From assembly GCF_003386235.1 (NCBI RefSeq), contig NZ_QRDZ01000006.1, positions 227,007 to 291,006 on the forward strand: 64,000 nt of DNA, in the 5' to 3' direction. Shown piece by piece: positions 43,726 through 53,085 of the stretch (position 1 is the stretch's first letter; each line of letters opens with the position of its first letter). Both the position numbers and the translations under genes were made by a program. The notes under the pieces are model-generated. The model made no database searches. It saw nothing but the letters and a program-made list of their open reading frames with translations, and had not been told where the DNA came from. This DNA comes from Cohnella phaseoli. GTDB taxonomy: Bacteria > Bacillota > Bacilli > Paenibacillales > Paenibacillaceae.

Positions 43726-43768
43726 AAGCGCTCCGCCCTGGAACAGGGGACGGGGCGCTTTTTTTCTA
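43726..43768 (+). terminator. Terminator after the zinc-ribbon gene
   Basis: AAGCGCTCCGCCCTG pairs imperfectly with CAGGGGACGGGGCGCTT and is followed by seven T. Confidence 0.82.
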
Positions 43769-43825
43769 CGACTGCCCAATTAACTCTCACACTCTGTATT
43801 TTGGTCAATCGTAGTTTTTTCAATT

Positions 43826-44638
43826 TTACGTGGCATCTCGGGTTCGATATACATACAACGTCAGCGGGACAAATACGGCTGCGAGAATGAGCGGTAATCC
43901 TATGCCGGTTATCAGGCCAACTGCGTCCCACGTCCCGTGCAGTAATCCCCGCATTAAGTTTACAACAATGCTGACCGGGTTCCAATCGATCGCCGTCCGC
44001 AGCCAACCGGGCATGGACGAGGTGTCGACGAGCACATTGCTGGCAAACAGGAGCGGATACATGATCATCATGCTCGTGCCGGATACGGTCTCCGGCCGCT
44101 TGGTCAAATTGCCGATCAGCGCGAAGATCCAACTGATGCAATAAGAGAACAAAAGGGCGTACAATAGTGCAAGCACCACGCCTGCAATGCCGCCTTCCGG
44201 TCGGAATCCAAGCGCCGTTCCTGTCGCCAGGACAGCGAGCAGGGCGGCGATGTAACGCAATCCTTCGGCTGCGATGGAGCCTAGAATGGCGGCAGGCTGC
44301 CAGAACGGCATCGTGCGAAACCGAAGGTAGACGCCTTTGGCGATATCCGAGCACAATGTAGTTCCACTGTACACCGTCAACGGTATAACCGTCAGCATAA
44401 GGATGCCAGGCAGCAAGTACTGGATGTACGCCTGCGTGGAACCGGCGATTGCTCCGCCGAACAGAAAGACGAAGAGGAGCAGCATTACGATCGGCGACAA
44501 AATGGCTTCTATGGCGATTCCGAAGCCGTTGTTCCCCATATGATGTAGCGTTCTCCCGGCGAATAGCGTCGTCGAGGCCAGACGACCGGGATACCGGCGG
44601 GGAGGTTGTTGCATTTCCATCGTTGCGAATAAGCTCAT
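43826..44638 (-). CDS. ABC-2 type permease (DrrB-like)
   Basis: A 270-residue six-helix protein with ABC-2 features (LLFVFLFGGAIAGSTQAYIQYLLPGILM; MMIMYPLLFASNVLVDTSSMPGWL; IDWNPVSIVVNLMRGL). It overlaps the ATPase gene by ATGA. Together they resemble DrrAB-type drug or lipid exporters. Last gene of a four-gene minus-strand operon led by a WYL regulator. Confidence 0.9.
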   Translation of the reverse strand: MSLFATMEMQQPPRRYPGRLASTTLFAGRTLHHMGNNGFGIAIEAILSPIVMLLLFVFLFGGAIAGSTQAYIQYLLPGILMLTVIPLTVYSGTTLCSDIAKGVYLRFRTMPFWQPAAILGSIAAEGLRYIAALLAVLATGTALGFRPEGGIAGVVLALLYALLFSYCISWIFALIGNLTKRPETVSGTSMMIMYPLLFASNVLVDTSSMPGWLRTAIDWNPVSIVVNLMRGLLHGTWDAVGLITGIGLPLILAAVFVPLTLYVYRTRDAT

Positions 44639-45585
44639 AAAGTAGCCTCCTTGCAGCGTCCGGAGGTCAGGGCAAAGTATACGTCATCGAGGCTTGGTTC
44701 GCCCAACGCGAAATCTACGACTGCCGCCGAATGCTGCAGCAGGGTAGCTATGACGGAATGAGCCAGCGAAGCTTCCGGTATGGACAATTTAAGAGTCTGG
44801 CACTCCCCGCAAGGTTGAACGGTAAGGCCGTGCTCGACGGCAAGTAAGCTGCAGACGGAACCGGGATCACTTCCTTCCGCAAGGCGAATGGTCAGTGTTT
44901 TGCCTCCAACCAAAGACTTCAAGCGCTCCGGCGTATCGATGGCGACGATACGGCCATCGGCAATGAAACCGATCCGGTCGGCCAATCGATCTGCTTCTTC
45001 CAAATACTGCGTCGTCAGCAACACGGTCGTCCCTTGCTGCGCCAATCGACGCACCGCCTCCCACAGCTCATGCCGACTCTGCGGGTCCAGCCCTGTAGTC
45101 GGCTCGTCTAGAAACAGTGCTTCCGGCTGCGAGAGGATTCCGGCGGCCAAATCCAGGCGGCGCCGCATGCCTCCGGAATAAGTGTCGACCGTCCGATCGG
45201 CCGCTTCCGTAAGACCGAACTCCGCGAGCAGTTCCGCAGCAGTCATGCGAGCAGCCTTGCTTGAATAGCCGTAAAGACCGGCGAATAGCACAAGATTCTG
45301 CCTTCCTGTCAAAGCTTCATCCAGCGCCGCGAATTGACCGGTGGCGCCGATGCGCTTTCGCACCTCGTCAGGGCTGTTCGAAACATCCCAGCCGCAGACG
45401 CGCGCGCTGCCGGCGTCCGGGCGAAGTAACGTCGTCAGCATATGGATGGTTGTCGATTTTCCGGCGCCGTTCGGTCCGAGGAGTGCGAACAGCTCTCCCT
45501 TTCGGATCGATAGGTCTACGCCGCGCACCGCTTCGCGTCCCCTGAAAGATTTGCGCAAATTTTGCGCTTCGATGGCGATCGTCAT
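44635..45585 (-). CDS. ABC exporter ATP-binding protein (DrrA-like)
   Basis: A 316-residue ATPase: Walker A GPNGAGKSTT, IGATGQFAALDEALTGRQNL (typical DrrA), signature YSGGMRRRLDLA, Walker B ALFLDEPTTGLD, TTQYLEEADRLADRI, and a C-terminal regulatory extension ending near ALTSGRCKEATL. It powers the DrrB-like permease and probably exports a toxic or lipophilic compound. 17 bases after the NmrA-like gene. Confidence 0.93.
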   Translation of the reverse strand: MTIAIEAQNLRKSFRGREAVRGVDLSIRKGELFALLGPNGAGKSTTIHMLTTLLRPDAGSARVCGWDVSNSPDEVRKRIGATGQFAALDEALTGRQNLVLFAGLYGYSSKAARMTAAELLAEFGLTEAADRTVDTYSGGMRRRLDLAAGILSQPEALFLDEPTTGLDPQSRHELWEAVRRLAQQGTTVLLTTQYLEEADRLADRIGFIADGRIVAIDTPERLKSLVGGKTLTIRLAEGSDPGSVCSLLAVEHGLTVQPCGECQTLKLSIPEASLAHSVIATLLQHSAAVVDFALGEPSLDDVYFALTSGRCKEATL

Positions 45586-45602
45586 TTTCTGCTCCCCTTC
45601 CG

Positions 45603-46430
45603 TTACAGGAATTCCCGCTTATGCTCGACAGCCCACTCGGCGAACGTGCGTGCCGGCCTTCCGAGTACCTGTTCGATCGTTGGCAGCACGGTGTAACCCG
45701 CTTCCGGCGGTTGGATCGCCATCTGCACAAAAAAATCCACGCTTTCCTCGTCGTATCCTTGCGATCGCCATTGCTGCCGAGCCTCTGCCTCACTCAATTC
45801 GATAAACGGTACGGGCTTCCCAATTGCGGCCGCAATCGCTTCGACCGACTGCCTGCGCGTAATCGCTTCCGGCCCTGTCAACATATAACTCTGTCTGTGA
45901 TGCCCATCCTCCAGCAACGCCGCGACAGCGACTGCGGCAATGTCTCCTTCATGCACCTTGGCGCTAAGTGCGGCTCCGTGAAACTCCCGTACGACGCCTT
46001 CCGTACGAATCGTTTGCTGCCAGTCCGACAGCGCGTTCGCCATAAATTCGGCCGGTTTCACCAGGGTCCAATGCATGCCGCTTGCTTGCAGGGTTTGTTC
46101 GGCTGCCCCTTCCTCATAACCGACCAGCACGACGACTCTTTTTATGCCGGCAGCTTCCGCCAGTTTCACCACTCCCGGGTCGGTGTTAAGATCGGCTTCC
46201 GGCTCGTCGCTGGAAACGATCAGGAACATCGCTTCCGCACCCTGAAGCGCTTCACGTAGCGACTCCGGCTTCATCAAATCTCCCGCAACGATCGATACGC
46301 CTTGGGGAAGCTTGTTCCGAGCCTTCACCGGATTACGCGAAAGTGCCCGCACGGCAGCCCCTTTTTCGACTAACAATTCCGTCACATGCCGACCGACTGT
46401 TCCTGTTGCCCCAGTAACTAAAATCGTCAC
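45603..46430 (-). CDS. NmrA-like NAD(P)-binding protein
   Basis: A 275-residue Rossmann protein: ILVTGATGTVGRHVTELLVE, DLMKPESLREALQGAEAMFL, HWTLVKPAEFMAN, MLTGPEAITRRQSVEAIAAAIG. Such proteins are redox sensors or NAD(P)H-dependent reductases (QorB/YtfG type). GTG 46430 is chosen because GAGGAGAG precedes it and the frame upstream encodes no homologous sequence; it lies one base after the WYL gene stop. Confidence 0.87.
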   Translation of the reverse strand: MTILVTGATGTVGRHVTELLVEKGAAVRALSRNPVKARNKLPQGVSIVAGDLMKPESLREALQGAEAMFLIVSSDEPEADLNTDPGVVKLAEAAGIKRVVVLVGYEEGAAEQTLQASGMHWTLVKPAEFMANALSDWQQTIRTEGVVREFHGAALSAKVHEGDIAAVAVAALLEDGHHRQSYMLTGPEAITRRQSVEAIAAAIGKPVPFIELSEAEARQQWRSQGYDEESVDFFVQMAIQPPEAGYTVLPTIEQVLGRPARTFAEWAVEHKREFL

Positions 46431-46431
46431 T

Positions 46432-47349
46432 TTACATCTCTCCTCGTTCTTTTCTTTTTTGATGGTGGCGGCGGATGGCTTCGATATGGGAGAGAACGCA
46501 ATCGCGCAATTCGTCCGGCGACACAATGTACACCTTCGTCCCGTAGCTGGCAATGACGGAAAGGGCATACTCTTCGGTGTAAAAGGTCGTACGAACGTCG
46601 ATGCGATCCCCCTGGTAGTTGATTTCGCCGGGAAACTGTTCGAGCACGCGTGTGGCGACCGATTTATCGAAGCGCAGATGAGCTTGCATGCCCGACTGGC
46701 GATCTCGCTCAGGCTCGTCCGGAAGAGCTCGGGGGGCGAACGTCGTCTCCGTCACAAGTAGGCGTTCGATGCGAGAAACCCGAAAATACCGTTTAGCTTG
46801 GCGCGTTCGACAGTAAGCTTCCAAATACCAGACGCCTTTCTCCCAGAGGAGATTGAGCGGTTCTGCGCGGCGTTCGGACCGTGTGCCGGAAGCGCTCGAG
46901 TACGCAAGCTCGACAATCCGCGATTGCCGTATGGCTTGGAACAACCGATGAACGATGTCCCGGTCGCGTTCCGTCGCGCTCATGTCGAGGATGACGGCTT
47001 TGCTCAATTCTTCGTCCGACCCCAGCGACGGATGAAGGCTGGCCAACTTCCGCATGGCGGGCGCTACAGCGCTGCCCAGCGCTCCTTGCATTGCTTTTAG
47101 CAACGTGTAGATCACGGACAGGTCCTCCATGGAGAAGTACTGGCGGGTCAAGAAAAAACCGTCCATCAGCTCAAACCCTCCGTCCGCGCCGGTGAACGAG
47201 GCGACCGGGATGCCGGCCTGATCGATCAGCTCGACATCACGGTAGACAGTGCGTACAGACACTTCGAATTTGACGGAAAGCTCCGCGGCGGTCACCCTTC
47301 GCTTGGCCATCAACTCAAGCGTCATCCCAAGCAAGCGGTTTAATCTCAT
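46432..47349 (-). CDS. HTH-WYL transcriptional regulator (YafY family)
   Basis: A 305-residue protein with an N-terminal DeoR-like HTH (RVTAAELSVKFEVSVRTVYRDVELIDQAGIPVASF) and a WYL domain (residues about 140-220; RRAEPLNLLWEKGVWYLEAYC) that binds ligand or nucleic acid, followed by the WCX C-terminal extension. First gene of the operon with the NmrA-like protein and the DrrAB-like exporter, so it probably controls them. A palindrome at 47414-47432 is a candidate operator. Confidence 0.92.
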   Translation of the reverse strand: MRLNRLLGMTLELMAKRRVTAAELSVKFEVSVRTVYRDVELIDQAGIPVASFTGADGGFELMDGFFLTRQYFSMEDLSVIYTLLKAMQGALGSAVAPAMRKLASLHPSLGSDEELSKAVILDMSATERDRDIVHRLFQAIRQSRIVELAYSSASGTRSERRAEPLNLLWEKGVWYLEAYCRTRQAKRYFRVSRIERLLVTETTFAPRALPDEPERDRQSGMQAHLRFDKSVATRVLEQFPGEINYQGDRIDVRTTFYTEEYALSVIASYGTKVYIVSPDELRDCVLSHIEAIRRHHQKRKERGEM

Positions 47350-47413
47350 GCCATCGCCACCTTTGCGAATGATCCCGTCAGGATCATCTGAATGAGATCA
47401 TATTACACTAATC

Positions 47414-47432
47414 CTGACATCATAGTTGTCAG
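47414..47432. promoter_or_regulatory. Candidate operator upstream of the WYL regulator operon
   Basis: CTGACA-TCATAGT-TGTCAG is a perfect 6 bp inverted repeat spaced by seven bases, about 65 bases upstream of the WYL gene start on the minus strand in an AT-rich promoter region. Confidence 0.4.
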
Positions 47433-47561
47433 AATTAAAAATGACGCAAGAAAGGTTGCGGCCCTTGCATACCGGTCTCTGGTTTACTCGCGCGGACAAG
47501 TGCATATACTGGAAGGGATGCTCGTCCTGTGGGTGCAGCGGGCGAAGGAGGGGGTGCGGAG

Positions 47562-48632
47562 ATGGAGACGTTCACGAAAAATCGTTTGTTCCGCGTGCTC
47601 GTGTATGCGATCCTCTTGTTGGTCGTTTTGTTCCTGATTGTGCTCGTTCGTCCGATGCTGATGTCGGTGTACGGTTTTCTCAAAGCGGTACTGGCTCCTT
47701 TTCTCGTCGCGATGATCATTTCTTATACGCTTAACCCGATCGTCAACATGCTGCATGATCGCAAAGTTCCGCGTACGGCGGCGGTGCTGCTTATCTATGC
47801 CGTTTTTCTTTCCGTATCCGTCGTGATTTTGATGAACGTCATCCCGATGTTTATGAACCAGGTGGAGGAGCTCAACGAGCATATGCCCGAGTTGACGATG
47901 AAGGCGCAAGGGTTTGTCGACCATTTTAATAACAACAATGTGCTTCCGGAAGCTGTCCGGGACGGCATAAACCGATCGATCGGCACGCTGGAGAAGCGGG
48001 TCGAGCAATGGATCGCGAATTTCCTCAACAACATCGATTCCGTCGTCAATGTGCTGTTTATCGCCATGATCGTCCCTTTTCTCGCCTTCTATATGATGAA
48101 GGATCTGGACGTATTCGAGCGCGCGGCGCTGCAATATGTGCCCCGGACGAGGCGCAAACACGCGGTAAGGCTGCTAAAGGAAATCGATGCGGCTCTTGGC
48201 AGTTACATTCGCGGTCAGTTGATCGTATCCGTCTGCGTCGGAGTGCTCGCTTATATCGGCTATTTGATTATTGGCATGCCCTATCCGCTGCTGATGGCCG
48301 GATTCGTCTCGCTATTCGATATTATTCCGTACTTAGGTCCGTTTTTCGGGGCGCTGCCCGCGCTGATTATGGCGACGACGATTTCTTGGAAAATGGTGTT
48401 GATGGTCATTGTCGTGAATATGATCTGCCAAAACCTGGAGAGCAACGTGATCAGTCCGCAGGTCGTCGGCAAATCGATGAAAATGCACCCGCTCACGATC
48501 ATTCTTGTGCTGCTGATCGGAGGAGAGTTGGCAGGCATCGTGGGAATGATTTTGGCCGTTCCGTTCTATGCGGCGATGAAAGTGGTCGTACAGCACGTAT
48601 CCGCCTACTATATTCATCGAAAAACCGTTTGA
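47562..48632 (+). CDS. AI-2E family transporter (PerM/YtvI type)
   Basis: A 356-residue membrane protein of about seven or eight helices: FLKAVLAPFLVAMIISYTLNPIVNML, IVPFLAFYMMKDLDVFERAAL, LIIGMPYPLLMAGFVSLFDIIPYLGPFFGALPA, NLESNVISPQVVGKSMKMHP. The family includes exporters of AI-2 and sodium antiporters, but most members are undefined. ATG 47562 follows AAGGAGGGGG. Directly upstream of the alaS T-box, as is common in Bacillales. Its stop codon lies inside the TTGACA of the alaS promoter. Confidence 0.9.
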   Translation: METFTKNRLFRVLVYAILLLVVLFLIVLVRPMLMSVYGFLKAVLAPFLVAMIISYTLNPIVNMLHDRKVPRTAAVLLIYAVFLSVSVVILMNVIPMFMNQVEELNEHMPELTMKAQGFVDHFNNNNVLPEAVRDGINRSIGTLEKRVEQWIANFLNNIDSVVNVLFIAMIVPFLAFYMMKDLDVFERAALQYVPRTRRKHAVRLLKEIDAALGSYIRGQLIVSVCVGVLAYIGYLIIGMPYPLLMAGFVSLFDIIPYLGPFFGALPALIMATTISWKMVLMVIVVNMICQNLESNVISPQVVGKSMKMHPLTIILVLLIGGELAGIVGMILAVPFYAAMKVVVQHVSAYYIHRKTV

Positions 48633-48658
48633 CAGCGCCGAACGCGCTTGTCTATAAT
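48629..48658 (+). promoter_or_regulatory. Promoter of the alaS T-box transcript
   Basis: TTGACA (48629-48634), 18-base spacer, TATAAT (48653-48658). The -35 includes the stop codon of the upstream transporter gene. Confidence 0.85.
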
Positions 48659-48689
48659 TTAATGTGGTATAGCAACATATCACGCAACA

Positions 48690-48950
48690 CGTTGACGGAG
48701 CATAAGTACCTCGCAGTCCGCATCGCCAGAGAGAAGATTTCGGGTTCGGGACGTCGCCACTGCGACGCGGACACGGCTGGAAAAATCTTCGTTGCGAAGG
48801 GCAGGGGAAAGCTCGCTCCGGAGTGCGGAGGCAAGTCCGCCGGCCAGGGCCGTTATCCCGTCAAGAGGAGATCGCTTCATGAGCAAGCGATAACCAGGGT
48901 GGTACCGCGAAGCTATTCGTCCCTGATTTTGAGGGGCGTTTTTTTATTTT
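48690..48950 (+). ncRNA. T-box leader of alaS
   Basis: Stem I with AGAGAGAAGATTT ... AAATCTTC, the T-box core AGGGTGGTACCGCG at 48896-48909 and the terminator CGTCCCT-GATTTTG-AGGGGCG followed by seven T (48918-48945). Uncharged tRNA-Ala binding should switch the terminator to the antiterminator and allow alaS expression. The alanine assignment rests on the downstream gene. Confidence 0.95.
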
Positions 48951-48981
48951 TTTTGGGTGACGCCTAGGAGGATACGAGATT

Positions 48982-51618
48982 ATGAAACCGATGAAAGCAG
49001 CAGAAATCCGCAGCAAATGGCTTGAATTTTTCGCAAGCAAGGGCCACAAAATCGAGCCAAGCGCTCCGCTCGTTCCGCACAACGATCCGTCTCTGCTCTG
49101 GATCAATGCGGGAATGGCGCCGCTTAAGGCGTATTTCGACGGCCGGGTCATCCCGGAAAATCCGCGGATCACCAACTCGCAGAAGTGCATTCGTACAAAC
49201 GACATCGAGAACGTTGGCAAGACGCGGCGGCATCATACGTTTTTCGAGATGCTCGGCAACTTTTCCATCGGCGATTACTTCAAGGAGGAAGCGATCACCT
49301 GGGCATGGGAGTTTCTGACCGGACCGGAGTGGATCGGCTTCGATCCGCAGCGGCTGTCCGTCACCGTCTATCCGGAGGACGAGGAAGCTTACCGGTACTG
49401 GAACGAGAAGATCGGTCTCCCTGCTGAACGGATCGTGAAGCTGCAGGACAATTTCTGGGATATCGGCGAAGGGCCGTGCGGTCCTTGTACCGAGATTTTC
49501 TACGATCGCGGCGACAAGTACGGCGATCTGTCCGATCCCGAGTGCACGCCCGGTGGCGAGAACGAGCGCTTCCTTGAGGTGTGGAACCTCGTGTTCTCGC
49601 AGTTCAACCATAACAAGGACGGCAGCTATACGCCGTTGCCGAACAAAAACATCGATACCGGCGCAGGATTGGAGCGCTTCGCTTCCATTCTTCAGGACGT
49701 CGATTCGAACTTCGACACCGACCTGTTTATGCCGCTTATCGAGCGCGCGAGCGCAATCGCCGGCGTGAAATACAAGGCGAACGAAGATCATGACGTTGCG
49801 CTCAAGGTCATCGCGGATCATATTCGCACCGTGGCGTTCTCCGTAGGAGACGGCGTGCTGCCGTCCAACGAGGGTCGCGGCTACATTATTCGTCGTCTGC
49901 TGCGCCGCGCTGTTCGTTACGGCAAAGTGCTTGGCGTCGACCGGCCGTTCCTGTGGGAGCTGACGTCGACCGTTGGCGAGGTTATGGGCGGCTTCTACCC
50001 GGAAGTGGTGGAGAAGCGGGAATTTATCGAGAAGGTCATCCGCACTGAAGAGGAGCGGTTCCACGAGACGCTGTCCGACGGTCTGGCGATTCTCTCCGAT
50101 CTGTGCGGCAAGGCTCGCGCCGAAGGGCGCGCGGAGATTTCCGGCTCGGACGCTTTTAAGCTGTACGACACTTACGGCTTCCCGCTCGACCTGACGGAGG
50201 ACTACGCAACGGAGCAAGGAATGACCGTCGATCGCGAAGGCTTCGACAAGGCGATGCAGGAGCAGCGGGATCGCGCCCGCGCCGCCCGTCAAGAGACCGA
50301 CAGCATGAAGGTTCAGGGAGGACCGCTCGCCGACTACACGGACAAGAGCGAGTTTATCGGCTATGATGCGCTGAGCGCGGAAGTTCGCGTACAGGCGATT
50401 GTGGCGGGCGACGAGTTCGTCGACGTCGCCGGAGTCGACCAGAAGGTGCTGGTCGTGCTTGACCGTACGCCGTTCTATGCGGAAAGCGGCGGCCAGGTGA
50501 GCGACCGCGGCGTGCTGCTGTCCGACGGCGTCAATGCCGAAGTGACCGGTCTGAGCAAGGCGCCGCACGGACAACCTGTTCATCAGGTTGTCGTGACCGG
50601 AGGCCTTCTGAAGGTTGGAGATACGGTAACGGCTTCCGTCAACTCATCGGAGCGCAGCGATACGATTCGCAACCATACGGCCACACACCTGCTGCACAGG
50701 GCGCTCAAGGATGTGCTGGGCGGCCACGTCAACCAAGCGGGCTCGCTGGTCGAGCCTGAACGACTGCGCTTTGACTTCTCGCATTTCGGCGCAGTAACCG
50801 CCGAGGAGTTGGCCGATATCGAACGCCGCGTCAACGAGCAGATCTGGCTTGGAACCGAGCTGGATATCAGTCTGAAGCCGATCGCCGAAGCGAAGGCGTT
50901 GGGCGCGATGGCGCTGTTCGGCGAGAAATACGGCGATATCGTCCGCGTTGTTCGCGTCGGCGACTACAGCCTCGAGCTGTGCGGCGGCTGCCACGTACGC
51001 AACACGTCGCAGATCGGGCTGTTCAAGCTCGTAAGCGAGGGAGGCATCGGCTCCGGCGTACGCCGGATCGAGGCGGTAACGGGCCGCTATGCATACGGCT
51101 ATCTTGACGACCAGCTTGGTTTGCTGAAAGATGCCGCCGCTCTGCTGAAGAGCAGCGTAGCCGATGTGCCGAGACGTGTCGAAGCGCTGCAAGGCGAACT
51201 GCGGCAGGCACAACGAGACAACGAGTCGCTGCAGGGCAAACTCAGTCGGTTGGAAGCGGCGGAGCTCGTCTCCTCGGCGAAGAAGGTCGGCGAAGCGACG
51301 CTGCTCGCCGCTCAAGTGAATGCCGGCGGCATGGACGCTCTGCGCGGAGTTGCCGACGAACTGAAGACCAAGCTCGAATCGGCGGTTCTCGTGTTGGGGG
51401 CGGTTGACGGCGAGAAGGTAAACCTGATCGTAGCGGTGACGCCGGATTTGGTAAAGCGAGGCTTGCATGCCGGCAAGCTGATCAAGGAGATCGCCGCGAT
51501 CTGCGGAGGCGGAGGCGGAGGCAAGCCGGAGCTGGCCCAAGCCGGCGGCAAAGAGCCAGCGAAGCTGGCTGAAGCGTTGAAGGCTGCGGAGTCTTTGGTT
51601 TCGGCTCAGATTTCGTAA
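48982..51618 (+). CDS. alaS: Alanyl-tRNA synthetase
   Basis: A full-length 878-residue class II synthetase: [39 protein letters not shown] (motif 2 region), [12 protein letters not shown] (motif 3), editing-domain zinc motif [11 protein letters not shown] with later [13 protein letters not shown], and a C-Ala domain ending with a Gly-rich [16 protein letters not shown]. Charges tRNA-Ala and removes mis-attached Ser/Gly. ATG 48982 follows TAGGAGGAT. Heads the conserved alaS-yrzL-yrrK-yrzB-yrrL block. Confidence 0.98.
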   Translation: MKPMKAAEIRSKWLEFFASKGHKIEPSAPLVPHNDPSLLWINAGMAPLKAYFDGRVIPENPRITNSQKCIRTNDIENVGKTRRHHTFFEMLGNFSIGDYFKEEAITWAWEFLTGPEWIGFDPQRLSVTVYPEDEEAYRYWNEKIGLPAERIVKLQDNFWDIGEGPCGPCTEIFYDRGDKYGDLSDPECTPGGENERFLEVWNLVFSQFNHNKDGSYTPLPNKNIDTGAGLERFASILQDVDSNFDTDLFMPLIERASAIAGVKYKANEDHDVALKVIADHIRTVAFSVGDGVLPSNEGRGYIIRRLLRRAVRYGKVLGVDRPFLWELTSTVGEVMGGFYPEVVEKREFIEKVIRTEEERFHETLSDGLAILSDLCGKARAEGRAEISGSDAFKLYDTYGFPLDLTEDYATEQGMTVDREGFDKAMQEQRDRARAARQETDSMKVQGGPLADYTDKSEFIGYDALSAEVRVQAIVAGDEFVDVAGVDQKVLVVLDRTPFYAESGGQVSDRGVLLSDGVNAEVTGLSKAPHGQPVHQVVVTGGLLKVGDTVTASVNSSERSDTIRNHTATHLLHRALKDVLGGHVNQAGSLVEPERLRFDFSHFGAVTAEELADIERRVNEQIWLGTELDISLKPIAEAKALGAMALFGEKYGDIVRVVRVGDYSLELCGGCHVRNTSQIGLFKLVSEGGIGSGVRRIEAVTGRYAYGYLDDQLGLLKDAAALLKSSVADVPRRVEALQGELRQAQRDNESLQGKLSRLEAAELVSSAKKVGEATLLAAQVNAGGMDALRGVADELKTKLESAVLVLGAVDGEKVNLIVAVTPDLVKRGLHAGKLIKEIAAICGGGGGGKPELAQAGGKEPAKLAEALKAAESLVSAQIS

Positions 51619-51699
51619 CCACTAATTTCCTGTCGAACGGAGATTATGTTATGATGGATTTAGGTGTTAGAGTCAGTCATTGAAAGCGAGGTGCTGGAG

Positions 51700-51975
51700 A
51701 TGAGCACGTCGGATAAAAATCATTTCGACCAAACCATGAAATTTGATGTTGTGGCCGACCCTCGCGAGGTTTCGCCGCGAGACATTCTGTTCACGGTGCA
51801 CGACGCGTTAGTTGAGAAGGAGTACAATCCGATCAACCAGATCGTCGGCTATCTGCTGTCCGGAGACCCTGCTTTTATTCCGAGACATAACAACGCGCGC
51901 AGCCTGATTCGCAAGAAGGAACGGGACGAATTGATCGAAGAGCTCGTTCGCTTCTATCTTCAGCAAAACCGTTGA
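51700..51975 (+). CDS. ireB: IreB family regulatory phosphoprotein (UPF0297)
   Basis: A 91-residue protein: [60 protein letters not shown] are diagnostic of YrzL/IreB, a substrate of the PASTA kinase IreK/PrkC in enterococci. ATG 51700 chosen; the frame upstream has no Shine-Dalgarno. Between alaS and ruvX as in other Bacillales. Confidence 0.95.
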   Translation: MSTSDKNHFDQTMKFDVVADPREVSPRDILFTVHDALVEKEYNPINQIVGYLLSGDPAFIPRHNNARSLIRKKERDELIEELVRFYLQQNR

Positions 51976-51977
51976 CG

Positions 51978-52424
51978 ATGCGCCGCACGATGGGATTGGA
52001 TTACGGAGAGAGACGGATCGGCGTGGCGATGGGCGATTTATTCGGCTGGACCGCGCAAGGGCTGGAAGTGATCGATAAGAAAGTCGTCGCCGATCCGGAG
52101 GCTCGCATCGCGGAGCTGATCGCCGAGTACGAGGTCGGAACGATCGTAGTCGGATTGCCTAAGAACATGAACGGCACGATCGGGCCAAGTGGGGAAAATT
52201 GCATCGCATTTGCCGAGCAGCTTCGGCAGAAGCTAGATTTACCGGTGCAGTTATGGGATGAAAGGCTGACAACGGTATCCGCGGAGCGGACGCTCCTCGA
52301 AGCCGACGTAAGTCGAAGCAAGCGCAAACAAGTCATCGACAAGATGGCGGCGGCGATTTTGCTGCAGAACTATCTTGATTCGGTATCGAAACGAGGGATC
52401 GTCCATGACGGATTTGAATCATAA
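51978..52424 (+). CDS. ruvX: Holliday junction resolvase-like protein RuvX/YqgF
   Basis: A 148-residue RNase H-fold protein: MGLDYGERRIGVAMGD (catalytic Asp), VVGLPKNMNGTIGPSG, WDERLTTVSAERTLLEADVS, KQVIDKMAAAILLQNYLDS. Full length. In Escherichia coli YqgF processes pre-16S rRNA. Only two bases after ireB and no clear Shine-Dalgarno, so translation is probably coupled; TTG 51972 is an alternative start. Confidence 0.94.
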   Translation: MRRTMGLDYGERRIGVAMGDLFGWTAQGLEVIDKKVVADPEARIAELIAEYEVGTIVVGLPKNMNGTIGPSGENCIAFAEQLRQKLDLPVQLWDERLTTVSAERTLLEADVSRSKRKQVIDKMAAAILLQNYLDSVSKRGIVHDGFES

Positions 52425-52710
52425 CGAAGAAGAAGCGGAATTGATCTATATTACGGACGACGAAGGCAATGACGAGCCTTTCGAAGTCGTTATGCGCTTT
52501 GAGCTCGATGACGGCACGGACCGGAAGTATATGATGGTCGTGCCGGCAGACGAGGACGAAGACGAAGAGCAGGAAGTGTTCGCTTTCCGCTACGACGAGG
52601 ATAATGAGGGCGAAATCAAGCTTTATCCAATTGAAGATCCTGCGGAATGGGAAATGGTCGAAGAGACGTTCAACACGTTGGTCGGCGAGTTTGGAGAAGC
52701 CGATGACTGA
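52405..52710 (+). CDS. yrzB: DUF1292 family protein (YrzB-like)
   Basis: A 101-residue, strongly acidic protein (YITDDEGNDEPFEVVMRFEL; YMMVVPADEDEDEEQEVFAF; IEDPAEWEMVEETFN). The pattern is typical of DUF1292/YrzB, of unknown function. Overlaps the 3' end of ruvX by 20 bases. Confidence 0.92.
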   Translation: MTDLNHNEEEAELIYITDDEGNDEPFEVVMRFELDDGTDRKYMMVVPADEDEDEEQEVFAFRYDEDNEGEIKLYPIEDPAEWEMVEETFNTLVGEFGEADD

Positions 52711-53014
52711 GAGCGGCGGCAGTGATTCACCGCTGTCGGAGCTGAGCCGACGTTACGGAGACAGCGTCGAATTGTTGGCCGACAGCGGAGCGGTTCTGAC
52801 CTATCGGATTGCCGCCGAGCTAATTGTGGCCGATACGCGCTATGCGATCCTGCAAACGAAGAAAATGCAGCGGGACGACGAGATCGAAGTGTTCAAAGTT
52901 GTCTCGAATTCCGACGGCGAGCTTGAACTCGAATCCGTCGCGGACGAGGAAGAGTGGGAGCTTGTCGCCGAAGCTTTCGACGATATGCAGTTCGGCAGCG
53001 ACGAGCGGCCGTAA
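52703..53014 (+). CDS. Second DUF1292-family protein
   Basis: A 103-residue acidic protein overlapping yrzB by eight bases. It shares the fold pattern with yrzB (YAILQTKKMQRDDEIEVFKV; ESVADEEEWELVAEAFDDM), so it looks like an ancient tandem duplicate. Unknown function. Confidence 0.85.
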   Translation: MTESGGSDSPLSELSRRYGDSVELLADSGAVLTYRIAAELIVADTRYAILQTKKMQRDDEIEVFKVVSNSDGELELESVADEEEWELVAEAFDDMQFGSDERP

Positions 53015-53085
53015 AGTCCATCGATCGAAGAGCGGGCGACCGCTCTTTTTCTCGGTGACGACAGGTGTGCTGGAGGGGAAACAGC

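Noticed and set aside
48964..50583. 539-codon open frame on the minus strand opposite alaS
   Set aside because: It mirrors a fully conserved alaS gene; its translation has no recognisable motifs and no Shine-Dalgarno. Long antisense frames are expected at this base composition.
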